Origin: Breviolum minutum Mf 1.05b.01
Lineage: Eukaryota; Sar; Dinophyceae; Suessiales; Symbiodiniaceae
Length of the DNA stretch: 64,000 bases
Assembly (NCBI GenBank): GCA_000507305.1
Contig: DF239900.1
Location: 62,001-126,000 of the forward strand
Direction of reading: 5' to 3'
The translations under genes and the position numbers were made by a program. A model generated the notes under the pieces. The model was not told where the DNA came from, searched no databases, and saw nothing but the letters and a program-made list of their open reading frames with translations. Of this stretch, positions 51,735 to 63,774 are shown in pieces. The stretch's first letter is position 1; each line of letters starts with the position of its first letter.

Positions 51735-54284
51735 ATTGGGTCCAGACTGGATTTGCCACAGGCTGGATTTGTAGGCTCTTTTATGATGCACTTGCATTGG
51801 ATCCAGACTGGATTTAGATCCAGATTGGATTGGTAGCTTCAAGTATCATGAAAACTACAGCCAGACGATAGTGGTTCCAGACTGGGGCTGTCAAGTTCTT
51901 TATGGTGAAGTTAAGTTCCATTGGATCCAGATTGGATTTGCCATCTCCTTTTTGGTGCATTGGCATTGTATCCAGACTGGATTTGTAGGCTCCTTTATGA
52001 TGCATTTGCATTGGATCCAGACTGGATTTAGATCCAGAGTGGATCGGTAGCTTNNNNNNNNNNNNNNNNNNNNNNNNNNNNNNNNNNNNNNNNNNNNNNN
52101 NNNNNNNNNNNNNNNNNNNNNNNNNNNNNNNNNNNNNNNNNNNNNNNNNNNNNNNNNNNNNNNNNNNNNNNNNNNNNNNNNNNNNNNNNNNNNNNNNNNN
52201 NNNNNATGATGCACTTGCATTGGATCCAGACTGGATTTAGATCCAGACTGGATTGGTAGCTTGCAGTACCAGAAGCAAAGCCAGTGGTTCCAGACTGGAT
52301 CTGTCACCTTCTTTGTGGTGCAGTTCCATTGGATCCAGACTGGATTTGTAGGCTCCTTTATGATGCACTTGCATTGGATCCAGACTGGATTTAGATCCAG
52401 ACTGGATTGGTAGCTTCAAGTATCATGATAACTAAAGCCAAAAAAGAGTGGTTCCAGACTGGATCTGTCAAGTTCTTTTGGTGAAGTTCCATTGGGTCCA
52501 GACTGGATTTGCCACCTTCTTTGTGGCGCAGTTCCATTGCATCCACACTGGATTTGTAGGTTCCTTCATGGTGCACTTGCATTGGATCCAGACTGGATTT
52601 AGATCCAGACTGGATTGGTAGCTTGGAGAATCGTAGGTCTGTCAAGTTCTTTATGGTGCTAGATTTGCCATCTCCTTTATGGTATATTGGCATTGTATCC
52701 AGGCTGGATTTGTATAGGCTCCTTTATGACGCGCTTGCATTGGATCCAGATTGGATTTAGATCCAGACTGGATTGGTAGCTTCGAGTATCATGATAATTA
52801 AAGCCAAATGAGAGAGACTGGATCTGTCAAGTTGTTTGGGGTCAGTTCCATTGGACCCAGACTGGATTTGTCTTCTCCTTTATGGTGCCCTTGCATTGGA
52901 TCCAGACTGGATTTAGATCCAGACTGGATTGGTAGGTTGGGGTACCAGAAGAAAAGCCAAATGAGAGTGGTTCCAGACTGGATCTGTCAAGTTCTTTGTT
53001 GTCCAGACTGGATTGTAGGCTCTTTAACAATGCACTTGCATTGGATCCAGACTGGATTGGTAGCTTGGAGTACCAGAAGCAAAGCCAAATTGAGAGTGGT
53101 TCCAGACTGGATCTGTCAAGTTCTTTTTGGTGAAGTTCCATTGGCTCCAGTCTGGATTTGCAATCTCCTTTATGCTGCATTGGCATTGTATCCAGACTGG
53201 ATTTGTTATTCTCTTTATGGCGCAATGGCATTGGAAACTTGTTGGATTTGTATACGGTTCTTTTACTGCGCATTGGCAGTGGATCCAAAGTCGATTATAA
53301 CAGCTTGGCGAATCAAAAGAATAGCCAAATGAGATTCAATACAGATTGGATTGGTACCAGGAGTAACGCCCAAATGAGAATGGTTCCAGACTGGATCTCT
53401 CGCCTTCTTTTTGGTGCGGTTCAATTGTATCCAGCCTGGCTTTGTAGGCTCCTTTATGATGCACTTGCATTGGGATCCAGACTGGATTTAGATCCAGACT
53501 GGATTGGTAGCTTGGAGTATCGTAAGTAAAGCCAAATGAGAGTGGTTCCAGACTGGATCTGTCAAGTCCTTTGTGGTGAAGTTGCATTAGATCCAGACTG
53601 GATTTGCCATCTCCTTGATGGTGCATTGGCATTGTTTCCAGACTGGCTTTAGATCCAGACTGGATTGGTAGGCTTGGAGTATCATAAGTTCCAGACTGGA
53701 TCTGTGACATTCTTTATGGTGAAGTTCCATTGGATCCAGACTGGATCTGTCACATTCTTTTTGGTGAAGTTCCATTGGATCCAGACTGGATTTGTGATCT
53801 CCTTTATGGTGCATTGGCATTGTATCCAGACTGGATTTGTCATCCCCGTTTTGTGCAACGGCATTTGAAATTTATTGGATTTGTAGGTTCTTTTATTGCG
53901 CAGTGGCAGTGGATCCAAAGTCAATCCTTCACAAATTGGCGAATCAAAAGAATAGCCAAATGAGATTGGATCCAGACTGGATTGGTAGCTTGGAGAATCA
54001 GAAGTAATGCCAAATGAGAGTGGTTCCAGACTGGATCTGTCACCTTCGCCATGGTGCAGTTCCATGGGATCCAGACTGGATTTGTCATCTCCTTTGTGTG
54101 CATTGGTTCTGAATTGGACTGAGAATGGATTTGTAGCTATAAGGGGGTCACTTGTGGTGGCTGTACAATTTCTCGCATCAAGGATGCACCCACGGTGGCG
54201 AAAGAAAAAAAAGGATTGTTTCCTTCTTTCAATTCAAGATCTGTTAAAAATGGTGTCAGTGAAGTTACAAGCCTTCTTGTGTCA
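51735..54284. repeat. Right arm of fold-back palindrome
   Basis: Inverse complement of the left arm, carrying GATCCAGACTGGATT. Minus-strand ORFs here mirror the plus-strand ORFs of the left arm. Confidence 0.85.
52054..52205. other. Assembly gap, 152 N
   Basis: A run of N inside the right arm, so arm length and module number are uncertain. Confidence 0.98.
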
Positions 54285-55386
54285 CTACATATACAAAATT
54301 ATTCCCATGATTTCATGATTAGAAAAGTTCCAGAACCACTAAAGTGAAAGAGAAATGCCCTGCACTACAGTCTGTTCTGATACAGGCTGTGATTAATTTC
54401 CTTTTTGCAAAAGTGATGAGATGTCCACATTTTTTACAAAGCGTAGTTTCTGATGGAGGGTTACAGTTTTTGAGATATTTTTTTCAGCAGAGGTGTTAAT
54501 GTTTCGCTTAGGGTTTCCTCAATTTTTGCACCCCGGGGCTCTGTGAAAATATTTTTCTTAGAACACACCCAAAGCACAGAGATTTTCCACTTTTTCGCGA
54601 TAATTTGTGTATTTTCACGATTTCTAATGAAGCTTTCCGCCGTTCCTCAACACCACTTTGGACACCACCACATTAGTACTTACCTGGATTTGGTGGGCAT
54701 GGGTTCTGGGTTGCTTAACGATGTTTTCTTTTCTTGGACCCAATACTAGATGCTGGCAAAGGTTCCAGGTATATTGGATGTTGTATCAGTTTTTTATCAT
54801 TTTTTTGTGCCTTGATTGAACTTGAGGTGTCATGTGTTATTGCTGATGTTGGAAATGCAAGCTGCGCTGTTCTAAGACACTTCTGTGATCCAGAAAGTCT
54901 TTAGATGAAGTTATCGACTCATAAAAGTATAGTATCCACAATACTATCTGATTTGACATGGTCATGGGTGATCACTACTTTTAGATATAGCCATGACATT
55001 TGACCAATGTCTCAAAATTAGGGGCCTCAAATCCCTTTGTCTGTTTTTTTACTCAAACACTGGCACGGTTTGAATTTGAGTGCCAGTGGGGGTTATCTAT
55101 TTTTTGCAGATGCATCCATATAAGTTTTACACAAACCGTTTTTTTGAGGGCCTATGTTGGAATTTAGGGAGAAAGGCTATGAAATGATGGAGTTCTGCAT
55201 GTCAACACATACATGTATATATTATTGGTACATATTCACATATTCTCATGGTTAAGGGTATCATCAACTATCCATTCCAAGATAACCTAACTTTGTAGGA
55301 AACTATGATCGAATCCATCAGTGGAACATCAGGGGTACTAAACTTCACTGGGAGACATTCCCTCAGGATCTCAAGAGTAGATAATC
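54285..55386. other. Non-coding stretch
   Basis: No exon or known element family. The short open frame at 54543-54749 lacks splice signals. Confidence 0.35.
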
Positions 55387-55908
55387 CACGGAAGACTCAC
55401 AAATGTCCTCTGAAAATCAATGGTTGGAAGATGTATTTCCTATTGAAATAGTCCCTTTTTTGAGGGAACATATTAGTTTTCCGGGGGTGTACCTGATCTA
55501 CACTGGCCTATAATGACCAGTCCAGATGGCTTCCGCTGGTGGGATTTCTTTGCCTCTTTGTTTTGGAGGCTGCCAATGCGAGCTACCATGGCATGAGCCC
55601 ACTTTCCGATGTCACCAGGAATGCGTATCATTCCAATTTGACTATCACACTGCAAGTATGATCAAATTACTTGTTGTATGATGTCACTTTGTATGATTGT
55701 GATTGCTTCATCTCGTGTTTCACGGTCTGTTGCATGTAGCAATTTTTATCAGAAGCAGTTTCTTGATGGCTGAGGAATAAGCGTGGTTGATTGTTTTCTG
55801 GAGCCTTCTGCTGTACAGTGGCGTGCTTCAATTTAAAAAATTGTCAGCTTTGCTGCTTCTGACTGTCCCTGGTGCTCCAATACACCTTTAAGATTGTACA
55901 TCCGATAG

Positions 55909-56065
55909 GTTTTGGGGGTGTTTAAATGGCTCCTCACAAGGTATTTGGAGCACTTGGGAGTATTCATGTTTGCAACTATCGGCATGGGCAACAGAGTTCA
56001 TAAGACAGATGGGAATTGTTAACGAGATTTCCATTCCAATGGAGCTCCACAAAACATCCATGTAG
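55909..56065 (+). CDS. Candidate exon, upstream of 56328 gene
   Basis: Acceptor CCGATAG|G opens WGCLNGSSQGIWSTWEYSCL then QLSAWATEFIRQMGIVNEIS and IPMELHKTSM to a TAG. A GTAGTG donor lies 2 bases before the stop. The phase does not fit the 56328 exon directly, so an exon may be missing between them. Confidence 0.55.
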
Positions 56066-56327
56066 TGCCCAAAATCATTGCGAAACCACACCGCAGAGAG
56101 TCAAAGAAAGCCAATCATTGACTTCTTTTGTTGAATATATCCAACACGATTTTTTTTTCATATTACTTGCAACAGGATCCACTAGCATGGCGCCCATTTC
56201 GTATTAGGTCAGAATGATATGATCAAGGTATATCAAATGATGTAGTAATTGATGTACTTGTGTTTCTGACTCATTTAGAGGTCAATTAGATTGCAATTTT
56301 AGTATTTTTTCCCCTTCCTCTTTGTAG

Positions 56328-56871
56328 GCCTTGTGGAAGATGACTTGCCCAACACCTCACTTGCCTCGCTTGTGTTATCCTTGGATTCATGGAACATCAT
56401 GGTTCAAGTCATGGTGGAAAGAATAGCAGCATTAAGAAAACACCTGCTTGCGACTGTTAATCCTGATAGGCCAACCAATCTCAAAACATGAAAATATCAA
56501 CTCTTTCCGGTTTGCAACTGAAAAAAACTAGCAGAAGTTAGAGGTATAACAAAGCACGTCTCAATTCTGTGAGGTCCTGGCTGGATTTTTGGAGTTGTTT
56601 GTTATGTCATTAAACAGAAATCAACATACAATTTGATTTGACTTGACTCTAAGCACCTTTCTTTTCCCACATACAGGCATCAAAATGCTTGGTAAAATTG
56701 CGGGAACGTCAATGGCAAGGAACTAAAAACCTGGCAACACAAACGACGAAACACGCACTGAGCCACCTTTACCCCGCTCCGCAGCGAAGCCCCAAAGCTG
56801 TTGCCACTCTCCCAGGATGGCTCGGGACCTTGGAGTCGGCGTTGGATGCTCTGCGCTCATTTGAGAAGTGA
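56328..56871 (+). CDS. Last two exons of an unidentified gene
   Basis: Exon 56328-56455 (TTTGTAG|GC ... GACT|GTTAAT) reads LVEDDLPNTSLASLVLSLDS then WNIMVQVMVERIAALRKHLL. It ends in phase 0. Exon 56677-56871 (CACATACAG|GCA) starts in phase 0 with ASKCLVKLRERQWQGTKNLA and ends LPGWLGTLESALDALRSFEK before TGA 56869-56871. The intron of 221 bp is GT-AG and free of known elements. Helical, charged text suggests a coiled or solenoid region. The family is unrecognised. Confidence 0.75.
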
Positions 56872-57129
56872 TATTTTACTAATCAGATGTTGTTTTATTG
56901 GAGTTGATGGTTGGTTGCGATTGAATTATTTTGAAACATGTTATAAATATAGATGGCAAGTTGATATCGTAAGATATCGTGTTCATTTTTTGGGTGAATT
57001 GTTGATTTGCATAGGTGGTAACGATTTAATCACACAATTCACGAAATTGAAATCCGGGAATGAAGGGAGATGTTTGATTTCTCAATTTGGTTGTAGGAAT
57101 GTTTCGCTCTTGGGTGCTGAGAGCTATGA

Positions 57130-57890
57130 AATTTGAGTCCCAATCAATATATTACATATTATATGCGTAGTTTATACTTACAAACAGAGATAATCATATT
57201 TATATATATATATTTATGCATACTGGTAGCATATTGACACCATTTGCAATAAGTAACGTGCTATGACTCCATAGATTTGAAAACGAACATGTTCTTTCAA
57301 CCGGAAAAGGTCAAGGTCAACAAGACTGATTTGATGATAAGATGCTCTTGATGATCTTGATGGCTGAAATTTTGAACCGCTCGGGATGGTTGCAACAGTG
57401 TGTAAGTTATAAACTACATTATGAACTAACATGTAATAGTTCTGGCACGGAAAAGAGGAGTTTGTGTCAACCATCCAGGAGTCAATTATTTTTCCCCCAG
57501 AAACAGCTGTCTTAATGGAACATTACCTTTGATACCTTGCGAAGGAATCATAACTCCTTTCGGTTCGGGGGACCCATGTTTCAGTGGCCATGATTATTGA
57601 AGCAAGACAATGAAGAGTTAATTTTTACACACCCTGAGATTCAACATGGATACCCACAATCACCAAATGTGAAACAAAAAATGAGTTTCTTTTCCAAGCA
57701 AGCATCTTCAGTATCTATGTTCAGTTTTGCAGGTCCAGGTGTATATAACAGATCTTGAATCTAGCTCTGTGTGAGCTTCACGGTAACATCATAGCCAAAC
57801 CTCCATCGAGACACGCGTTGAACAGCAAGTGAACACAGAAAAACAAGTGATGGAGACCTGAATCCCTCAATCCTTGAATCGGTAAGACCA
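57130..57890. other. Intergenic stretch
   Basis: Follows a stop codon. Holds an (AT)n tract near 57200 and a possible diverged family B/D copy near 57633-57742. No exon. Confidence 0.35.
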
Positions 57891-58012
57891 ACGTGTTTTT
57901 TTTAAAAGAAATCCTGGCATGTTTCGAGCTACACCACTTGAAAATCAATTCGCACCTTTTTCAAGCAGCTTACAGAATGTTAAACAATGACAACAGTTTG
58001 AATATCAATAAT

Positions 58013-58109
58013 CATACCCTCCAGATAACTACCATATCCCGTTTAAAGGTACCTGGGAAGATGATTTTCCTCTTTCATAGGTGGGATATCTTGGTTCCCA
58101 GGAAGGTAA
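58013..58109. repeat. Family C element
   Basis: TACCCTCCAGATAACTACCA at the left mirrors TCTTGGTTCCCAGGAAGGTA at the right. Its right terminus contains the acceptor TTCCCAG|G of the next exon. Confidence 0.75.
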
Positions 58110-58299
58110 ATCCAGCAGGACGTCCTCTGAAACTTTGGATCCGTCCCAGTCTTTCAAAAATCACCTTGCTACCAAGACGGTGGGCACAAGCCCTGCGACC
58201 GTAGAGCCTACAGCTGTGCCTGTGATTGGGAAAGGGTTGGAAAGAGACGTGTTGAGGGAAAGTAGCCTCCTGGAAACTGCTGATTCTTATCCCAGCCAG
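58102..58299 (+). CDS. Candidate exon, 66 codons, Ser/Thr-rich
   Basis: Starts at the AG|G inside a family C element and ends at a GC donor (AGCCAG|GCACTT). Exactly 66 codons, including SSRTSSETLDPSQSFKNHLA, TVGTSPATVEPTAVPVIGKG and ERDVLRESSLLETADSYPSQ. Possibly a 5' exon of the CH-domain gene downstream. Not demonstrable here. Confidence 0.6.
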
Positions 58300-58969
58300 G
58301 CACTTTTGAGAATGATGATCATCTTTTGATCTGTATAACTTTTGTTCAATTGATCTGCACCGTTAACGGCTTTTAGGTCAACCCTTGGATTTCGTTTTTT
58401 TTGTTGGTTTCATCCTGCCAAAACGGCCGGAAGAATGAGTTTTTTGAATAAAACAAGTTTTGTTATCTGCTGATGATGATTATTGTTTGAAGAATCCTTC
58501 CATGATGAAGGTCTACATACTATCAGAACATAAAAAAACAAGATGTGATTATCCATAATACATTGTTTAGAAAATAGATTTTCGAATTCAATGTTCATCC
58601 ATGATGTGGTTTTCTTTTTTTCGATTGGTCAAAAAGCATGCAGCCTGGTCTACTCCTGTCCCAGGATCCAATCATCAACCGTCACAGTTTATATAGTATT
58701 TTTTTGGGGGATGCCAATCCGAGAAAACTGCTTGGACACACAAGACACAGCAAAGGTCTCATTACATATATTAATGGTTCAAACATGAAACGGAGCAACA
58801 TGTTTGTTTGGTTGAAACTTTTTATACGAACTGTGCATAGTATATTCAGATATTCATTTGTATATACAATACATTCAATACATAAACATAAAGTATCAAT
58901 TTAGCCATCTATAGTCCGTAAATATATATATATATACATAATATAAACCATTATTTACATATTTACAAA

Positions 58970-59054
58970 ACGGAGTGGTCGGCAACGTTCCAACGCGTGG
59001 TCGGTGGCAATCACCCTGTGGCATCGACCGAGGCCTTCGACCTCGCTTCCACGA
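58970..59054 (+). CDS. Coding-like text cut by assembly gap
   Basis: GC-rich text reads EWSATFQRVVGGNHPVASTE then AFDLAST up to the N at 59055. The rest of the exon is probably missing or misplaced. Confidence 0.35.
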
Positions 59055-59055
59055 N
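59055..59055. other. Assembly gap, single N
   Basis: One N between GC-rich text and an (AT)n tract. The true gap length is unknown. Confidence 0.9.
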
Positions 59056-59059
59056 TATA

Positions 59060-60050
59060 TATATATAGTTTATAATGTGTACATATATATATATATATAT
59101 GTTATTTTTATGAATTGCATATATAAAGTCATGATGTTTCATTTTCACGTAAATTACACATTCCTACACTACCATGCATGTATATGTGTGTTTGTGTATT
59201 TTGTCCATTCTTAAACGCTTGACATGTGTGTGACGCTTGACTTTTTCATGGCTCCATGGTGCCTGGTTCAAACTGAGGAAATGGCTCCAAAGCCTGGATT
59301 TATCTTATAGGCGGGGGGATCACGGAAATCGGGGGGTTCAAACTGTGCAACTTTCGGACATGGGGGGGGCAACTTGGGTAAAGAATCCCTCAATTTAGGA
59401 AGATCCTTAGAACCCTAGGACATGTAAAAACCTGCTGAGATGATTTTTGGACCACCTAAAATATACCAAAAAAAGACCTTCTCAGGAGGTATTTGGATGT
59501 TTAGGGTAAGAAATGCTACGGAAGATCTCAGAAAAAATCAGGGAGGAATGTGACTGTTACCAATATCTGACCGAATTGGAACGTTTCTAATCCAAGTGCC
59601 ATAGCATCTCTGGGACAATTTTGGCTGATTGTATTGCATGTTGTGATTTTATTTGTGGAAGATAGCAAGTAGTCCCTTTGGACTCCAGACCATTTTAAAT
59701 TTCGCGGAAATTTTAGATGTATTTCACAAACTTTTGGCAAGCAACCTAAGTTTTGCCTAGGGAATATGTGATATCAACATGGTGGGGCCATTGTCGATAG
59801 AGACCTGATATGTGCAAGCAGTGCCACTAGGGCTATTAATGATAATATTCAGATAGATGATTGTGATGTACTATGTACTTCGAATATAGAGTGGTTTTTG
59901 AATATGCTATGCTTCAATCAAGCATATTACTGTAGTATTTGCCCAGATGCGTTTTTGTATTGTAAATTAGTAGGTAATTATTCCCATGGATCCTATGGGA
60001 TTGAAACCGCTGAAGAGGGTTGATCGATCATCAAGGTGAAGATATGAGGA
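59060..60050. other. Non-coding, AT-rich start
   Basis: (AT)n at 59056-59100, then sequence without exons or clear elements apart from a family F end near 59980-60005. Confidence 0.35.
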
Positions 60051-60625
60051 TTAAAGTTGAACATACACCCCATTACATCCCCGGAAATCCCAAAAGGAAA
60101 TGAGTATTCTAGCCGTCCATTTTCAGGTGCTATGTTAGTTTCAGGGACGGTAATCAAGGTGAAAAACATCCATATTTCTGAACCAAACAGCAGTTGCAAA
60201 TACTACTCTGCATCCTTTTTTGCTCATCCTAGTGGCAATCAGTAGAAATGGATGCCACAGGAACAGAGTTTCTTTCTGGTATGATGTTGGCTTTTCTTTT
60301 CTAACCAAGTAGCTGATGATGGGATGGAAAATTGTTAAGGGCCAATCTGTGGCATTGAACTTCCTCCAAATCCGTTCCACCACCTGGGTGATGCCATGAC
60401 TGTCCTACTGCACCTGATGACTTGGGATATGCATTTATTGCGAGACTAGCTTTGGAATTTCTACATTTGATATGGGGGTTGAGTGGCAGAATTCTGCCAG
60501 ATGAACAACTTCTTGTTATGTAGATAAATTGATTGGTAAACTAAACTCAACTATATAATATATATATATATAGCCACCGACATGTTTTCCGTTTTCATGG
60601 AGCTTCTCCTGCGAATCCTCTCCAG

Positions 60626-63116
60626 TGTGCGAAATGTGAAACGCGACTTTGCCAACGGCTTCCTGATCGCTGAGATCTTTTCGAGATATCACATGCAGGA
60701 CGGACAGTGGTCTTCTTTGAACTGGGCTGGGGATGGTGTTCATCGGGATTTCACCCCTGAAGATTAACATGGAACATAATCATGGAGGTTTGGAAGATCA
60801 TGTTCCTTTCAAAATGGGTGATTCGTAGGTTCCGTGTTAATCTTCCAGGGTGTTGGTTCTGTTTTGTATTGGGTGGGAAACCCTCCAGGGAACGATCACA
60901 TATCCGGCCCTTCAAAGCTGGTAAGATTACCTTTCCTCTTCCATTACGGTGGGATATGTTAGTTCCCAGGAAGGGGGTACTGATGTACACTGTACTTTCA
61001 ATCATCATGTTTTTTTTGTGATATGATTTCACCACATTCCTACAAAAAAAGACCCCTACAACTCCCCTTCATCCGGAGTTGTTTGACTCTCTCCATCTTG
61101 CCGTTACTTTTCCACCTGATCCTCCACGGCTGGCGTTATCAATCAACGCTGGCGGATCTTGCAGGACATCTCCATGCATACATTTGACAATGGATTGAAG
61201 GCGGCGACCAAAAACGACAACTGGGAACAACTCTTCAGGCCTCGTTTTTTGAAAAAGTGCCGTTGGGCCTGGGGTGGGGATTTTTGTGGCTCGTGAGGTC
61301 AATAGGAATGGGATTTTGATTTGTTTTTTAAACTTAAACTGCAGGTAGTTGATATAAGAGAAAATATTATACCCAGCTGCGTGTGGGAGGGAAAATCCTT
61401 CCAAACAAAACCTGGATGGCAAATTTCTCCGTCACAATGTGACTTTTTATGTGCATCCCGAAGTTTGGAGAAGATGTTTCTCATATTTTTCATTTGGGTG
61501 ATTCATCCGCACCCAGCTTTCAGACATGAAACACATCCAACTACTAGCCAGGTTCTTCCGCAAGCACAACTATCCGATTTCTCGTGTCCGGCGCTTATAG
61601 CGGTGCTGTGCGCTAATTGGTGCTGCTTGCCACACAAAAATGGATATGTGACAGTCTGACATATGTGAATGAAGTTTATGCACTGCATAATATTTAGTTT
61701 GATGTTGATTATTTCAACATGTGGGACTGTATGTTTAGATTCTGACTTGGGTGAGCATAAATCTCTATACACCAGCTTCTAAAAATCAGGCTTTCAGCAC
61801 CATTGAGCACCATCTTCATCCATCTCCAACAAGAGTTCATGTATCCAGTGTCCAACCACGTTCAACTAACTTCTCGATATATCCATTGTATAGTTCCCTT
61901 CAGGATCACCCTGGTTTCTGAAATAATCTTCCCAACAAAAACTGGGTACAGTAGTTTTTCTTTGATCTCCGACATATACCCGAAAAGAACCAAACACATG
62001 GTATATTTTTTTCATTACCGCTAGGGATCCAATCGCCTTACCTGAGAATGGTTTCATGGAACCTAAATACCTTGCGTTTGGGTTTCGGTGATGATACACC
62101 CCTTGCTCATCAATCTGACGTTCGGTGAGCAATCGGATCCCTAGGGTTCGCTCCAAAGTGTTTCGTGTTCCTCGCAGATCCTGCAAGATTTGCCCGTTTG
62201 GAATGGATTTTGAGGTGGATTTTGAACCCGTGATGGAGAGCCAAAATGGTGCGGCCATTGCGTTGTTGATCAGGTACCGGGTTGGACGCCTTTCGCAGGG
62301 TCGGGCATTGGACGTCAATTAAATGCTACCCATTTTCAGGGGATCAAAAACTTGATGCAAATGTATGGCAATTTTGATAAATCTCCGTTACTTTTTGTGC
62401 ATTGTTTGGGTTGTCATATAGTGACCCTTGTTGGATGCAACGGAACTTTTCCTCTGAAAAGTTTGAACAGTTGACAAAAGAGGTAGCTAAACATCAGCGT
62501 TACCCCTTGAAGAGGTGCTAATTCTCCAGGAAAGAAGCTTGAAACCTTCGCATGCCCTTCTTGGAGAATCATCCCAGGACTTGTAAGTGGTTAGGATCAC
62601 CCCAGTTCTAAGCCAGGCCATTTGCAAGGGGTCCCACAACCCTACTTAGGGGACTTATTGTCCATGGTTATTAACCACGATCCTCCAAGTTGGCCGTTTA
62701 GGGTACCTGGTAAGTTGGTTGCTGGTTGCTGTTCTGGAATCCCATATTAAATCCAAGACAGGTGGTTTCAAATATTCTTTTATTTTCACCCCTATTTTGT
62801 GAAAGATTTCCAATTTTACTCATATTTTTCAGATGGTTGACTCCTAGAATCCTGTGATGCACACCTCCTGAATAGAAATTCCCAACCACGAAGGGCCTAA
62901 GCCACTCAAAATGAAGCTTTGGCTGATTCAAGCAATCTTTTTGCGAAGTGAGCCAACATGCTCCCCAGTACAAGACTAGTTGTGGTGGTTTCTTGCATGT
63001 TATACATGTTTTTCAAAACCCCTACAAAAGTGGAAGATGCTTTTTATTGTACTAGTTGGGGTGAAACCGGCAACCTTGCGACGCGAAGGATCTACACTAT
63101 TCTCACCAACCGCACC
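60626..63116 (+). CDS. CH-domain flagellar protein (SPATA4/SPEF1-like), partial
   Basis: Four exons join with matching phases. 60626-60698 encodes VRNVKRDFANGFLIAEIFSR then YHMQ and ends at a GA donor. 61165-61238 encodes DISMHTFDNGLKAATKNDNW then EQLF plus AG and ends at a GC donor. 62178-62273 encodes SCKICPFGMDFEVDFEPVME then SQNGAAIALLI plus AG (GT donor). 63089 onward completes Arg and encodes IYTILTNRT. The order RNVxRDFxNGxLxAEIFSxY, MHxFDNG...NWxQL and IYTxLTxR is that of the calponin-homology domain of SPATA4 and CLAMP/SPEF1 proteins, which are linked to cilia and flagella. The N-terminal start of the domain lies upstream and was not found. Introns contain family D, C, J and E elements. 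Confidence 0.82.
60748..60854. repeat. Family D element in CH-gene intron
   Basis: CACCCCTGAAGATTAACATG at the left mirrors CGTGTTAATCTTCCAGGGTG at the right. Confidence 0.8.
60879..60977. repeat. Family C element in CH-gene intron
   Basis: ACCCTCCAGGGAACGATCAC at the left, TATGTTAGTTCCCAGGAAGG at the right. Confidence 0.7.
62331..62426. repeat. Family J repeat in CH-gene intron
   Basis: TTTTGTGCATTGTTTGGGTTG and TATAGTGACCCTTG match the other family J copies. Confidence 0.6.
62757..62853. repeat. Family E element in CH-gene intron
   Basis: ACAGGTGGTTTCAAATATTC at the left, TTCAGATGGTTGACTCCTAG at the right. A diverged copy. Confidence 0.6.
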
Positions 63117-63310
63117 GTGCCCATTTTTATGGTCGAGGTTCGTTCTGCTTGGAGTGTACAGTTGGGCAGGTTTACAAATCTCCTACCATCCGAGCTTGGT
63201 TTAGCAGAAACAAGTTTCGATCCTTGAAAGTCTTCCTCAAATATCTAAAATGGAAAGGGATGCTTTACATATATTTACAGATATACTTTTCGTTTCTTCT
63301 TGTTATAGAT

Positions 63311-63402
63311 GACCCTTGGACCCCAAGACCATGAAAAACTAAGGTTTTACACCCCCAAAATATGGGTGAAATAACCCCTAAAAAATTGAAGGTCCAATGG
63401 GT
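63311..63402. repeat. Family H element
   Basis: GACCCTTGGACCCCAAGACC at the left mirrors AATTGAAGGTCCAATGGG at the right. Confidence 0.55.
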
Positions 63403-63621
63403 TCGTATGCGAGTTTGTACTGTCATTTTTTTGTCGAAACTGATAAGATTCTATTGAGTCAAAGACGTTTGGTACTCAATTTCATGTCAGTGATTCGCTG
63501 ACCTTTTTTTTTGGTGAAAAAAAATCAAGGCCACTGAAGTTCAGAGGTTTTTGAATTTTTCAGGTGCGAAGTCTAAGTATCTGCTTAAAGCTGCCCTCTA
63601 CAAGGAATACCCTTCCTATTT

Positions 63622-63727
63622 CTTCCCTAAAACTAACATGGCACCTGAAAATGGATGGTTGCAAGACTACTTTCCTTTTGGCATGGCCTATTTTCATGGG
63701 TCTATGTTTGTTTCAGCGAGGGCAATT
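63622..63727. repeat. Family B element
   Basis: TTCCCTAAAACTAACATGGC at the left mirrors TATGTTTGTTTCAGCGAGGG at the right. Confidence 0.7.
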
Positions 63728-63774
63728 TAATTGTTTGCTTTTAAAGAATCATCAACATCCATATTCCATTTAAG

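Larger units (their letters stand above)
49061..54284. mobile_element. 5.2-kb fold-back palindrome with tandem modules
   Basis: The outer 200 bp are inverted copies (TGACACAAGA...GCCACCGTGGGTGCATCC on the left, the inverse on the right). Inside, each arm is built of 40-160-bp modules joined by ATCCAG-T-CTGGAT hairpin units. The arms meet at a unique centre (51311-51734). Right arm interrupted by 152 N. It resembles fold-back transposons in architecture. No transposase is visible. Confidence 0.8.

Noticed and set aside
49290..54103. Numerous ORFs of 60-174 codons with SSLDPMELHHK-like text
   Set aside because: They are read-through of the palindrome modules and occur on mirror strands in the two arms.
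55473..55655. Minus-strand frame reading SQIGMIRIPGDIGKWAHAMV
   Set aside because: Looks coding, but it overlaps a plus-strand frame of similar quality, is alone on its strand and touches a family B copy; left unannotated.
61866..62318. 150-codon minus-strand ORF
   Set aside because: It covers the third exon of the CH-domain gene on the opposite strand; phase and family match favour the plus strand.
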